DNA of 64,000 bases from an uncultured Pelagibacteraceae bacterium (GTDB lineage Bacteria; Pseudomonadota; Alphaproteobacteria; Pelagibacterales; Pelagibacteraceae). Under the pieces are notes generated by a model. The model worked only from the letters and a program-made list of their open reading frames with translations. It was not told the origin of the DNA and made no database searches. Positions 21,215 through 30,974 of the stretch are shown piece after piece (within the stretch, counting starts at the first letter, position 1; every line of letters begins with the position of its first letter). The translations under genes were made by a program, and so were the position numbers. Where the stretch lies: assembly GCA_902551755.1 (NCBI GenBank), contig CACDEB010000001.1, positions 50,001-114,000 on the forward strand, given 5' to 3'.

Positions 21215-21231
21215 TGCGTCTTACAGACGCA
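21215..21231. repeat. Perfect inverted repeat TGCGTCT-TAC-AGACGCA in divergent kdsB/cytochrome intergenic
   Basis: Read directly; followed on + strand by AATAATTTTTT. Confidence 0.8.
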
Positions 21232-21293
21232 AATAATTTTTTAATTAGTTTATTTTAATATTAACATGTTATATGAGTTCTTAAGAAAAAATA

Positions 21294-21833
21294 ATGGATT
21301 CTTTTGAAATAAATAAAATAATTGCGGCTGTATTGTTAGTTGCGCTCTTAGTCATTGGTATTGGAAAAATCTCAAACTTATTATTCAATGTAGAAAAGCC
21401 AGAGGTTTCTGGTTATAAAGTTGAAGTATCTGGAGAAGTTTCAAAAAAATCTGTGGCTCAAAAAGATGAAAAGGTCGAAGTTGATATATCGGCTTTAATG
21501 GCTCAAGCTGATCTAGCGCATGGCGAAAAAATCTTTAAAAAATGTTCAGCATGTCACTCAATACAAGCAGGTGGGGGAAACAAAATTGGACCAGCTTTAT
21601 ACAATGTTGTTGGAAGAAAAGTTGCTGCAGTCGAAGATTACAAATATTCAAAAGCACTTGTTGCTCACACAAAAAATTGGACTTTTGAAGAATTAAATGG
21701 TTATTTGATCAAACCTCAAGCTTGGATAAAAGGTACTAAAATGGCATTTGCTGGTTTAAGAAAAGAGAAAGATAGAGCATCAGTTATTTTATATTTAAAC
21801 AAAAATTCGGATAGTCCTTTACCGTTACCTTAA
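21294..21833 (+). CDS. Membrane-anchored class I cytochrome c (CycM-like)
   Basis: N-terminal TM, CSACHS haem motif, GPALYNVVGRK, KGTKMAFAGL. Confidence 0.9.
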   Translation: MDSFEINKIIAAVLLVALLVIGIGKISNLLFNVEKPEVSGYKVEVSGEVSKKSVAQKDEKVEVDISALMAQADLAHGEKIFKKCSACHSIQAGGGNKIGPALYNVVGRKVAAVEDYKYSKALVAHTKNWTFEELNGYLIKPQAWIKGTKMAFAGLRKEKDRASVILYLNKNSDSPLPLP

Positions 21834-22754
21834 TTTTCCAAAACAGTATAATAAAATACTTTTTTGAACATGAACCCTATTAAGCGCTTGTTGCCAAACA
21901 TGTGAGTTTTTACTCAAAAAAACGTCTTCCGAAACTTCATTTCCTCTAGGCAAACAATGTAAAAAAATAAAATCCTTTTTTGCTAATCTGGTCAATTTTT
22001 TATCTATCTTAAAATTTTTAAACGCGTGGATCTTTTTTTTCTTATTCACTTTATCGTTAAGGGAAATTACCTTATCTGAAAATATTACATCAGCACCAAA
22101 AACTGCTTTTTTTGGATCATTATAAATGTAAATTTTTTTATTATTTTTTTTGACCCAGTTTCTAACTTCGTTCCCAGGTTCAAATTTTTTTGGGCAACCA
22201 ATGCTTAACTTAAAAGAAAATTTGACTGAGGCGGCAATTAAACTATTTAAAACATTATTTGAGTCACCAATCCAACAAATATTTAATTTTGAAATAGGTT
22301 TTTTTTTAATTTCTTCAACTGTGAAAATATCAGACAATACTTGTGTAGGATGAGATAAAGGGCTTAATCCATTTATTATAGGTATTGATAAATATTTTTT
22401 AAAGTTTTCCATTTTTTTTTCGCTATCAGTTCTCAGCATAAAACCATCTCCATAAGAAGAAAGAACCTTGGCCGTATCAGAAATACTTTCTCCCCCTTGG
22501 CCTAAATGTAGCTCATTGGATCTTAATGTTAAAGTTCCTCCTCCTAACTGTTTAATTGCCAAATAAAAACTTATTCTTGTTCTTGAACTTGGTTTTTCAA
22601 ACATTTGTATTAATATTTTTCCTTTAAGTGGAGACCCTTTATCAACTTCAAGAGTATTAAGTTTTTTCCTTAATCTTTTTCTGTTTTTAGCATCAGTGAT
22701 AATCTTTCTAAGATCTTTTGAAGATATATCTTTTAAATTTATAAAATGTTTCAT
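21825..22754 (-). CDS. argF: Ornithine carbamoyltransferase
   Basis: FEKPSSRTRISF, HPTQVLSDIFT, HCLPR. Confidence 0.93.
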   Translation of the reverse strand: MKHFINLKDISSKDLRKIITDAKNRKRLRKKLNTLEVDKGSPLKGKILIQMFEKPSSRTRISFYLAIKQLGGGTLTLRSNELHLGQGGESISDTAKVLSSYGDGFMLRTDSEKKMENFKKYLSIPIINGLSPLSHPTQVLSDIFTVEEIKKKPISKLNICWIGDSNNVLNSLIAASVKFSFKLSIGCPKKFEPGNEVRNWVKKNNKKIYIYNDPKKAVFGADVIFSDKVISLNDKVNKKKKIHAFKNFKIDKKLTRLAKKDFIFLHCLPRGNEVSEDVFLSKNSHVWQQALNRVHVQKSILLYCFGKLR

Positions 22755-22758
22755 TGAA

Positions 22759-23922
22759 TTAATATTCTGAGCAAACTTTATTAATAACTTTTAATGCAAT
22801 ATCGATTTCACTCTTCTTAACATTTAAGGGTGGTAAAATACGAATAACATTTTCAGCTGCTTTAATTGTTAATAATTTATTATCCATAAGTTTTTGAATG
22901 AATAAAGTCTGATCACTATGTAATTGTATTCCTATTAATAAACCTTTTCCTCTAATTTGCTTAATTATATTTGGATATTTATCTTTTATGTCATTTAAGT
23001 TTTTTAAAAAATATTTAGAAAGTTTTTTGATATTACTTAAAAATTTTTTTTTTGAAATTATATCCATTACCTCATTTCCAACAGACATAGCTAACGGATT
23101 ACCTCCAAATGTTGATCCATGAGTTCCCGGCACCATAGCTTTACTTACCTTTTTGTTCATAAGTACTGCACCAATTGGAAAACCTCCACCTATTCCTTTT
23201 GCAATAGGCACAATGTCTGGTTTTACTTTTGAACTTTCAAAAGCAAAAAAATCACCTGATCTTCCAATTCCACATTGAACTTCATCCAGAATGAGTAATA
23301 TTTTTTTCTTATTACATAATTTTCTTAAATCTCTTAAACACCAGTCAGGTATTACTTTAATTCCACCTTCACCCATAATCGTTTCAACCATAATAGCTGC
23401 TGTATTTTTTGTGATTCCTTTTTTTAATGAATTATGATCACCAAAAATAAAATGGTCAAAACCACTTACTTTGGGGCCAAAACCTTCGGTCATTTTTTTT
23501 GATCCACTGGCAAAAATTGCAGCTATAGTCCGGCCATGAAAAGAATTTTTTACGCAAAGGATTCTATTTTTTTTTGGTTTTCCAATTGAATAAAAGTATC
23601 TTCTTGCCACTTTTATAGCAACTTCTGTTGCTTCAGTTCCAGAATTTTGAAAGATTACCGAGTCTGCAAAAGTTTTTTTGACCAATTTTTTTGCTAACAT
23701 CTCTCCTTCTGGAATTGTGAAAGCATTTGAAACATGCCAAACTTTTTTTGCTTGTTTATATAATGCTTTTATTAATCTTGGATTTGCGTGGCCTAAACTA
23801 TTAACTGCGATCCCCGAGCAAAAATCTAAATATTTCTTACCATTTGCGGAAACTAAATAGCTTCCAATACCCTTTTTGAAAGAAATTTTTTTTCTATTAT
23901 AATTGTTTGCTAAAAATGCCAT
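22759..23922 (-). CDS. argD: Acetylornithine aminotransferase
   Basis: NSFHGRTIAA, LILDEVQCGIGRSG, HGSTFGGNPLA. Confidence 0.94.
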   Translation of the reverse strand: MAFLANNYNRKKISFKKGIGSYLVSANGKKYLDFCSGIAVNSLGHANPRLIKALYKQAKKVWHVSNAFTIPEGEMLAKKLVKKTFADSVIFQNSGTEATEVAIKVARRYFYSIGKPKKNRILCVKNSFHGRTIAAIFASGSKKMTEGFGPKVSGFDHFIFGDHNSLKKGITKNTAAIMVETIMGEGGIKVIPDWCLRDLRKLCNKKKILLILDEVQCGIGRSGDFFAFESSKVKPDIVPIAKGIGGGFPIGAVLMNKKVSKAMVPGTHGSTFGGNPLAMSVGNEVMDIISKKKFLSNIKKLSKYFLKNLNDIKDKYPNIIKQIRGKGLLIGIQLHSDQTLFIQKLMDNKLLTIKAAENVIRILPPLNVKKSEIDIALKVINKVCSEY

Positions 23923-24735
23923 TTAATTTCTTATTTTATATCCTTTTTTATAAAGGAGGAATGATATAAACCATACAATCAAACTAAATAAAAATAAATA
24001 TATTAGACCAAATTTAACTGAACCATCGCTACTTCCGATAAAGGAAAATCTCAACCCGTCAATCATATGAAAAAAAGGATTTAAAAAACTTATTTTTTGT
24101 AAGGTTTCAGGAAGTTTATTTATCGAGTAAAAAGTACCAGATAAAAAAGACATTGGTACAATTATAAAATTGGTCACTGTAGCCATATTTTCCCATTTAT
24201 CAGACCACATGCCCGCTATAAAACCCATTGCTCCCATTGAAAAAGATGACAGAAATAAGAAAACTGCAAAATATACAAAGTTTTCAATACGGATTTCTAT
24301 AAAAATACTGAACACTAAGGTTGATAAAAAACTTATCATAACAGATCTTGTAATTGAGGCGAAAATTACAGCGAGCGTTACTTCGAGTGCTGAAAGTGGA
24401 CTACCTACCAAATCCACAATATTTCCCATCATTTTTCCTGATAGAATTGAAGATGATGAATGTGCAAATGATTGTTGAATTATTTGCATACTAATTAATC
24501 CTGGCGCTAGGAATTCCACAAATGGGACTCCAAGAACTATTCCTCTATTTTCACCTATAGCAATAGAAATAACCATTAAAAATAAAACTGCTGTAACAAC
24601 TGGCCCTAAAATTGTTTGACCAGATACAATTAGAAAACGAAGTGTTTCTTTTTTGTATAAAGAGTAAAAACCTATCCAGTTAATAAAGCTAAATCGTCGT
24701 ACTCCAATTCTGTATTTTTTATTAAGTTCAACCAT
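23923..24735 (-). CDS. ABC-2 type transporter permease
   Basis: Multiple TM segments, LSGTFYSINKLPETLQKISFLNPFFHMIDGLRFSFIG. Confidence 0.85.
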   Translation of the reverse strand: MVELNKKYRIGVRRFSFINWIGFYSLYKKETLRFLIVSGQTILGPVVTAVLFLMVISIAIGENRGIVLGVPFVEFLAPGLISMQIIQQSFAHSSSSILSGKMMGNIVDLVGSPLSALEVTLAVIFASITRSVMISFLSTLVFSIFIEIRIENFVYFAVFLFLSSFSMGAMGFIAGMWSDKWENMATVTNFIIVPMSFLSGTFYSINKLPETLQKISFLNPFFHMIDGLRFSFIGSSDGSVKFGLIYLFLFSLIVWFISFLLYKKGYKIRN

Positions 24736-24857
24736 TAGTATTTATAATTTTTTTTTAAAAAAAGTTGTTAAGAAATTAAAGAAAATGCTTGTTTTAGTTA
24801 GCATATTATGAATTACTATATATAGTATTTTAAGTTAAACATTAACTAAATATTGTA

Positions 24858-25352
24858 ATGAGCTGGACAAACGAAAAAATAGAAAAACTCAAGAAATTAT
24901 GGGGTAAAGGAAGCACTGCGAATGAAATTGCACAGATACTTGGAGGCGTAACAAGAAACGCTGTTATTGGTAAAGCCCATAGATTAAATTTATCAGGAAA
25001 AATTCAAACAAAGAAAAGCTCATCTTTAAAAAATAATGAAAATGAAAACAAAATTTCTCACAAAAACCTTAGGAGAGGTAAGTTCAAATCTTTAATAATT
25101 GATAAAGATTTTGAGCCTGAAAATCCCAAACAACTTGAAGAGCTTGATGAAAAATCTTGCAAATGGCCAATTGGACATCCTAATGAGGACAATTTTTACT
25201 TCTGTGGTAGAACTTCATTAAAAGATTTTTCCTATTGCAAACTTCACTTATTATATGCTTTTCAGCCAAAAAATAGAAAAGAAGATGTTTTTGATAAAGA
25301 TAAAGAAAGAGAAGTGTCTCAGTTAATTAAAAGAAAGATTAAGTCAGCTTAG
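24858..25352 (+). CDS. gcrA: GcrA-family cell cycle regulator
   Basis: MSWTNEKIEKLKKLWGKGSTANEIAQILGGVTRNAVIGKAHRL; CKWPIGHP, FCG, YCKLH. Confidence 0.95.
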   Translation: MSWTNEKIEKLKKLWGKGSTANEIAQILGGVTRNAVIGKAHRLNLSGKIQTKKSSSLKNNENENKISHKNLRRGKFKSLIIDKDFEPENPKQLEELDEKSCKWPIGHPNEDNFYFCGRTSLKDFSYCKLHLLYAFQPKNRKEDVFDKDKEREVSQLIKRKIKSA

Positions 25353-25353
25353 A

Positions 25354-25605
25354 TTATTCGTCTAATATTTTCTTTTTAGCTATAGCAAATTCCTCATCGC
25401 TAAGTATTTTTTTTTCGTGTAATTCTTTTAATTCAGTTAGTCTTTTAACTATGTCTTCTTGATTATTTGGAATTACATCGTGGACATTTTCTAAATCTTT
25501 TTTAGCCTTTTTTGCCTCCATGCCAGTATTTATAGCTCTGAAAGCAATGTATAAGACAAAGCACAATATTAAACCAATCAAAACATAAACTACAGATGTA
25601 ACCAT
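25354..25605 (-). CDS. Small membrane protein with SHOCT-like C-terminus
   Basis: N-terminal TM; KRLTELKELHEKKILSDEEFAIAKKKIL. Confidence 0.65.
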   Translation of the reverse strand: MVTSVVYVLIGLILCFVLYIAFRAINTGMEAKKAKKDLENVHDVIPNNQEDIVKRLTELKELHEKKILSDEEFAIAKKKILDE

Positions 25606-25609
25606 AAAA

Positions 25610-26563
25610 TTAATTTATCCTTTTTTTAGAATATTCTCCTTCATTCTTCCACATATAAGAATATTTATTAACCTCATCTTCAAATCTAGATGAACAATTA
25701 AAATCAAAATCATTATTGTTTTTGTATTTACCAGATAAAACATTATCATATTTTAATAATTTAAGCTGATCATTTGTGATGGGCGGTCTAGGTAAAAGTT
25801 CGAAAATGTGTGCGGAAGCTCTAGCAAGCGAAATTGGCATTGGTAAAAGCAGCCTTTTTTTTCCTATTAAATAAAGTAGTTTTTCTAAAATATCCTTGAA
25901 AGACATTTCCTCTGGACCGACAAATTCAATTATATTTTCCCTAATGTCATCAGTAATTATCTTAGTTATTGAATTTGTTAAGTCCGAACAGTGTATAGGT
26001 CTAAACTTTGTTTTACCGTTATAGTAAATTGGGAAAATAGGTAATAATCCTAATAAAGTCATTAATTGAGTGGTAAAATTATCATTAACTGAATATACTA
26101 TAGAAGGTCTAACGACTACAGACTTTTTAAAATTGTTTAAAATTTCTTTTTCGCCATTTAATTTACTTTGAGCATAAATCGAATCCTCTGCGCTCTCAAT
26201 TCCAAGAGCTGACAAGTGAACAAATTTTTCTAATTGGTATGTAGACGCTAACTTTGAAATCATTTTTGGAAATTCAACATGAATATTGTTAAAAGTATTT
26301 TTCCCTTTTTCAAACAATATTCCAACCGAATTTACACATAAATCAGCTTTGCTAAATAATTTTTTAATGAGTTCATAATCGAAAATACTTCCCTCAACTA
26401 TTTCAAGATAACCAGGGTTAGCTTGGGTTTTAAGTATATAGCCCTTTTGATGAATGTTTCTCGTTAATGCTGTTACTTTAATATTATTTTTAGTTAAACT
26501 TCTGATCAAATTTCTACCGATTTGACCACTTGCGCCAAAAATTAGACAATTTTTTGGTTTCAT
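25610..26563 (-). CDS. NAD(P)H-binding SDR, complex I NDUFA9-like
   Basis: IFGASGQIGRNLIRSL, FVHLSALGI, S-x-Y-x-x-S-K-like. Confidence 0.85.
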   Translation of the reverse strand: MKPKNCLIFGASGQIGRNLIRSLTKNNIKVTALTRNIHQKGYILKTQANPGYLEIVEGSIFDYELIKKLFSKADLCVNSVGILFEKGKNTFNNIHVEFPKMISKLASTYQLEKFVHLSALGIESAEDSIYAQSKLNGEKEILNNFKKSVVVRPSIVYSVNDNFTTQLMTLLGLLPIFPIYYNGKTKFRPIHCSDLTNSITKIITDDIRENIIEFVGPEEMSFKDILEKLLYLIGKKRLLLPMPISLARASAHIFELLPRPPITNDQLKLLKYDNVLSGKYKNNNDFDFNCSSRFEDEVNKYSYMWKNEGEYSKKRIN

Positions 26564-26577
26564 ATATATATAATTAG

Positions 26578-27189
26578 TTGGATATGGATATAAAAGTTCA
26601 CAAAACAGATTTACCAGAAGATCTTAACATTGGCAATAGGATCGCGATAGATTGTGAGTTTATGGGTTTAAACTTTCAAAGAGACAAATTGTGTTTAGTG
26701 CAAATTTCATCAGGGAATTCTGACGCTCATATAATTCAACTTGATCGTAGTGAATACAATGCACCAGTATTAAAAAAAATTTTATCTGATAATTCAATTA
26801 AAAAAATTTTTCATTTTGCGAGAGCAGATCTCACTTTTATTAAAAGATATCTTTTAGTTGACGTAAATAATATTGAAGATACTAAACTTCAATCAAAGTT
26901 AGCTAGATCATACACTGATAAACATGGATTGAAAGATTTAATTAAAGAATTTGTTGGTATTGATATAAGCAAACAATACCAAAGCTCTGATTTTGGCGGG
27001 GAACTATCTCAAGCTCAAATAAAATATTGCGCTAATGATGTTTTATATTTACATAAAATAAATGATGCTCTCACCAAAATTCTAAAAAGAGAAAAAAGAT
27101 TTCACCTTTATGAAGATTGTTTGAAATTCATTAATACTAGGGTTAATTTGGATTTAGCTTCGTTTTCGGATGATATTTGGTCTCATTAA
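26578..27189 (+). CDS. Ribonuclease D-family 3'-5' exonuclease
   Basis: IAIDCEFMGL, FHFARADL, QIKYCANDVLYLHKI. Confidence 0.9.
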   Translation: MDMDIKVHKTDLPEDLNIGNRIAIDCEFMGLNFQRDKLCLVQISSGNSDAHIIQLDRSEYNAPVLKKILSDNSIKKIFHFARADLTFIKRYLLVDVNNIEDTKLQSKLARSYTDKHGLKDLIKEFVGIDISKQYQSSDFGGELSQAQIKYCANDVLYLHKINDALTKILKREKRFHLYEDCLKFINTRVNLDLASFSDDIWSH

Positions 27190-28169
27190 TGAAAAAAGAT
27201 ATTTATAAAAAAATAGCAAAAGAAGTAATAAATACTGAGATAGCCTCCTTAAATAAATTGAAAAATTCATTGGATGTAAACTTTAAAAAAACTGTGGAGG
27301 AAATTTTAAATTGCAAAAGAGGAAAAATTATTTTGTCTGGAGTTGGTAAGTCAGGAATTATAGCAAAAAAAATTGCATCAACATTAGCATCTGTTGGTAC
27401 TCCGTCTTTTTTTGTAGATGCAAGTTCTTGTTCGCATGGTGATCTTGGGCAGATAAGTTCGAATGACATTTTAATATTGATTAGTAACAGTGGAGAGTCA
27501 GTCGAATTAAAAAATATTATACAGTATGCTAATAGAAATAAAAATATTACGTTAATTGGCATTGTTTCAAAAAAAAATTCACTTTTATATAAAGCATCTG
27601 ATATTAAGATTTTAACACCTGAGGTAAAAGAAGCTGGCCCAGGAGGAATAGTCCCTACCTCCTCAACCATAGTTCAATTAGCAATAGGCGATGCAATTGC
27701 GATAGCTACTATGAAACAAAAAAAATTTGGACAAAACGAATTTAAAAAATTTCATCCATCAGGTAGTTTAGGTTCCAGGTTGAAATCAGTTGAGGACTTG
27801 ATGCTTACTGGAAAAAAAATACCATTCATAAGTGAAAATTCAAATATGAGCATTGCATTAAAACATATCTCACAAAAAAACTTGGGGCATCTTGTGGTCA
27901 GAGATAATAAAAAAAAAACCACTGGAATTATAACTGATGGACAAATAAGACGTAAAAGTGAAAAAGGGGGAAATATTCAACAATTGAAAGTAAAAGATGT
28001 CATGACAAAAAATCCAATTTCAATTAATTCAGATATTTTAGCAGTCAAGGCTTTGTCTTTAATGAACTCAAAAAGAGTTACTTTTTTATGTGTCCATAAA
28101 AAAAAACAAAAAAATAAAACAATCGGAGTAATTCATATCCATAATATTTTAGAAAATAATATTCAATAA
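27189..28169 (+). CDS. kdsD: KpsF/GutQ arabinose-5-phosphate isomerase
   Basis: SGVGKSGIIAKKIASTLASVGTPSFFVDASSCSHGDLG; SIS and 2 CBS domains; start MKKDIY preferred. Confidence 0.93.
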   Translation: MKKDIYKKIAKEVINTEIASLNKLKNSLDVNFKKTVEEILNCKRGKIILSGVGKSGIIAKKIASTLASVGTPSFFVDASSCSHGDLGQISSNDILILISNSGESVELKNIIQYANRNKNITLIGIVSKKNSLLYKASDIKILTPEVKEAGPGGIVPTSSTIVQLAIGDAIAIATMKQKKFGQNEFKKFHPSGSLGSRLKSVEDLMLTGKKIPFISENSNMSIALKHISQKNLGHLVVRDNKKKTTGIITDGQIRRKSEKGGNIQQLKVKDVMTKNPISINSDILAVKALSLMNSKRVTFLCVHKKKQKNKTIGVIHIHNILENNIQ

Positions 28170-28760
28170 ATGATAAAGAAAATATATATACAATTATCTT
28201 TAATACTAATTTTGATTATCATATTCTTATTGTTATTTTTTAAATATTTTAAACAATCAAACTTAAGAAACGAATTTAACATAGACATGGAACAAAGCAC
28301 AAATACCAGCGATAGTTTAATAGAGGATCTCAAATACATTTCCACTGACAAAGAGGGAAATAATTATAAAATTGAGGCAAAAAAGGGAAATATAGATCAA
28401 GTAAATCCAGACATCATTTTTTTAGAAAGTGTAAAAGCTATCATTTCTTTACAAAATTCTGAATACATATCAATTGTGTCAAAATTTGCAAAATATAATA
28501 CAAAAAATTTTGATACTTTATTCAACGACTCGGTTTCTGTAGATTATGGTGAACATATTTTAAGAAGTGAATTTTTGAATTTATCTTTTGAAAATAATTT
28601 AGTATCTATATATGAAAATGTGCGTTATCAAAGCGGAATTTCATTTTTAAGGGCTGATAAAGCTGAAATTGACATAATAAATAAAAAAACAAAAATTTTT
28701 ATGGAAAATCCAAACAAAAAAGTTCAAATAATTAATAACTTGAAAAATGGCAATAATTAA
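28170..28760 (+). CDS. lptC: LPS export protein LptC
   Basis: N-terminal TM and beta-jellyroll-type sequence between kdsD and lptB. Confidence 0.7.
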   Translation: MIKKIYIQLSLILILIIIFLLLFFKYFKQSNLRNEFNIDMEQSTNTSDSLIEDLKYISTDKEGNNYKIEAKKGNIDQVNPDIIFLESVKAIISLQNSEYISIVSKFAKYNTKNFDTLFNDSVSVDYGEHILRSEFLNLSFENNLVSIYENVRYQSGISFLRADKAEIDIINKKTKIFMENPNKKVQIINNLKNGNN

Positions 28761-29523
28761 GAAATTTAGGATTAAAAGTTTTAAAAAAAAAAAACCAATT
28801 TTAAAACTTGAGAATATTTCGTTATCCTTTGGAAATAGACAAATTTTAGAAAATATAAATTTTGAAATTAATAGAGGAGAAATTTTCGGTATGCTTGGAC
28901 CTAACGGGGTAGGAAAATCTACAATTTTTAATTTAGTGACAGGCCTTATTTCGCCTGAAAAAGGATCAATTTTTATTGGGGGAGAAAAAGTTAACAATTT
29001 TCCAATATTCCATCGTACTACAAAGTTTAAAATTGGTTATGTACCACAATATGGTGGTTACTTCTATGATCTAACCTTATTTGAAAATCTTAAAGCTGTA
29101 GGCGAAATTCTCATTGAAAACCCAAGAGATAGAGTCGAGAAAATAAACTTTCTAACTTCTAAATTTGATCTTGAGTCTATTAGAGATATCAAAGCAAAGT
29201 TTTTATCAGGCGGACAAAAAAAAAAATTAGTAATTGCTATGGCCCTTCTTGGAAATCCAGAATTACTTTTATTAGATGAGTGTTTTGCCGCTTTAGATGT
29301 GATGACAATTAAAATGTTACAACAAATTATAGTCAACCTTCAGTCCGAGAACAGAATAACAATATGTATATGTGATCATCAGGCAAGAGATCTTTTAACA
29401 TGTGTAGATGTGGCAGTTGTTTTGTCAAATGGTAAAGTCATTGCCAAAGGTACTCCTTCAGAGTTAGTAAAAAATCCAAATGCTCAATCAGCTTATTTTG
29501 GCGATTCTTTTAAATTTAATTAA
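28747..29523 (+). CDS. lptB: LPS export ABC transporter ATP-binding protein
   Basis: GMLGPNGVGKST, LSGGQKKKL, LLLDECFAALD. Confidence 0.9.
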   Translation: MAIIKKFRIKSFKKKKPILKLENISLSFGNRQILENINFEINRGEIFGMLGPNGVGKSTIFNLVTGLISPEKGSIFIGGEKVNNFPIFHRTTKFKIGYVPQYGGYFYDLTLFENLKAVGEILIENPRDRVEKINFLTSKFDLESIRDIKAKFLSGGQKKKLVIAMALLGNPELLLLDECFAALDVMTIKMLQQIIVNLQSENRITICICDHQARDLLTCVDVAVVLSNGKVIAKGTPSELVKNPNAQSAYFGDSFKFN

Positions 29524-29528
29524 GCATA

Positions 29529-30863
29529 GTGAAAAAAAGATTATTCATAAATTCAAGATATAATTCTTTTAAAAAAACTATTTCCGTTGATGGCGATAAA
29601 AGTATTTCTATAAGAACATTATTACTTGGATCTCAAGCATTCGGCAAAACTTTTATCAAAAATATCCTGTTATCCGAAGATATAATAAGTTCTATAAATT
29701 GCCTTAAAAAATTAGGTATTAAAATTTCTTTAAAAAAAAAAAATTGTTATATTTATGGAAAAGGCTTAAATGGATTTGAATATAAAAGAAATATTGTTTT
29801 AGATGCTGGAAATTCTGGAACATTTGCAAGATTAATATTAGGGCTTTTAGTAAAATCACCTTACTATATCAAATTAATCGGTGATAAAAGTTTATCACAA
29901 AGAGATTTTGAAAGAGTTATATCACCATTACAAAAAATGGGTGTTAATTTTAAAGTTAACAACAAAAAAACTTTACCTCTAAAAATTATCGGGTCTTCAT
30001 TTGTTAATCCTATTCACTATTCTGAAAATAGAGGGTCTGCGCAGTGCAAAAGTACTGTGATGTTAGCGGCTTTAAATTTGCCAGGCAAAACTGTAATTAA
30101 AGCAAAAAAATCTCGGGATCATACAGAAAATATTTTTAAATACCTGGGTATACCTATCACTGTAAAAAAAAATAAGCATAACGATGAAATCAAAGTTAAA
30201 GGCCAAAAATTATTTAAATCTTTTAATTATAAGGTTCCATCAGACCCAAGCTCATGTGCCTTTTTAATTGTACTCACGCTTTTATCGAAAAACTGCGAGT
30301 TAAGAATTAAGGATGTGAACGTAAATAAATCTAGAATTGGTTACATAGAAATTTTGAACAAAATGGGAGCAAAGATTAAAATCAAAAAACTAAAAAAAAG
30401 GTATGGGGAGAGTCAGGCTGATATATTTGTTAAAAGTCAACCCACTTTAAAAAAAATAAATTGTCCACCAAGTCTAAATAGTAATCTTATCGATGAATTT
30501 TTAATTATATTTTTGGCTGCTGCAAAAGCTTCTGGGGTTTCAAGTTTTACTAAATTAAGTGAATTAAACAAAAAAGAAAGTCCAAGGTTAAAATTAGGTT
30601 CTAAATTATTAAATCAATTAGGTATAAAAACTAAGTTAACAAAAGACTCAATTAAAATTTTTGGAAATCCAGATATTAATTTAAGAAAAACTATAGATAT
30701 TAAAAATTACTATAAAGACCATAGAATATTTATGACTTCCGTAATTGCAGCATTAACATTCGGAGGTAAGTGGAAAATAAGTGACATAGACTCTTATAAA
30801 AGCTCGTTCCCCTCCTTTTTAAAAATTTTAAAAAAATTGGGTTATGAACTAAAACTTGTTTAA
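29529..30863 (+). CDS. aroA: 3-phosphoshikimate 1-carboxyvinyltransferase (GTG start)
   Basis: GDKSISIR, DAGNSGTFARLILGLL, SRDHTE, LNKKESPRL, DHRIFM. Confidence 0.9.
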   Translation: MKKRLFINSRYNSFKKTISVDGDKSISIRTLLLGSQAFGKTFIKNILLSEDIISSINCLKKLGIKISLKKKNCYIYGKGLNGFEYKRNIVLDAGNSGTFARLILGLLVKSPYYIKLIGDKSLSQRDFERVISPLQKMGVNFKVNNKKTLPLKIIGSSFVNPIHYSENRGSAQCKSTVMLAALNLPGKTVIKAKKSRDHTENIFKYLGIPITVKKNKHNDEIKVKGQKLFKSFNYKVPSDPSSCAFLIVLTLLSKNCELRIKDVNVNKSRIGYIEILNKMGAKIKIKKLKKRYGESQADIFVKSQPTLKKINCPPSLNSNLIDEFLIIFLAAAKASGVSSFTKLSELNKKESPRLKLGSKLLNQLGIKTKLTKDSIKIFGNPDINLRKTIDIKNYYKDHRIFMTSVIAALTFGGKWKISDIDSYKSSFPSFLKILKKLGYELKLV

Positions 30864-30913
30864 TAATCTATATATCTGATCATTTAAAAAGGCTTTAATA
30901 ATCATGATTGATC

Positions 30914-30947
30914 CAATTAATTGTAGCTTGATTAATTGTAATTTTTT
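30914..30947 (+). terminator. Hairpin plus T-tract between aroA and rpsA (terminator or leader attenuator candidate)
   Basis: CAATTAAT-tgtagcttg-ATTAATTG-taa-TTTTTT. Confidence 0.5.
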
Positions 30948-30974
30948 ATCTAAAACATCGAAATTTTAAAAATT

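Noticed and set aside
24814-24827. TACTATATATAGTA palindrome upstream of gcrA
   Set aside because: Pure AT-rich palindrome expected by chance at this composition; no supporting half-sites.
27203-27670. 155-aa - strand ORF
   Set aside because: Antisense shadow of kdsD.
29529-30863. AroA SISIR in place of the usual SISHR motif
   Set aside because: Noted as divergent, but I believe this form is typical of SAR11-type AroA, so not reported as novel.
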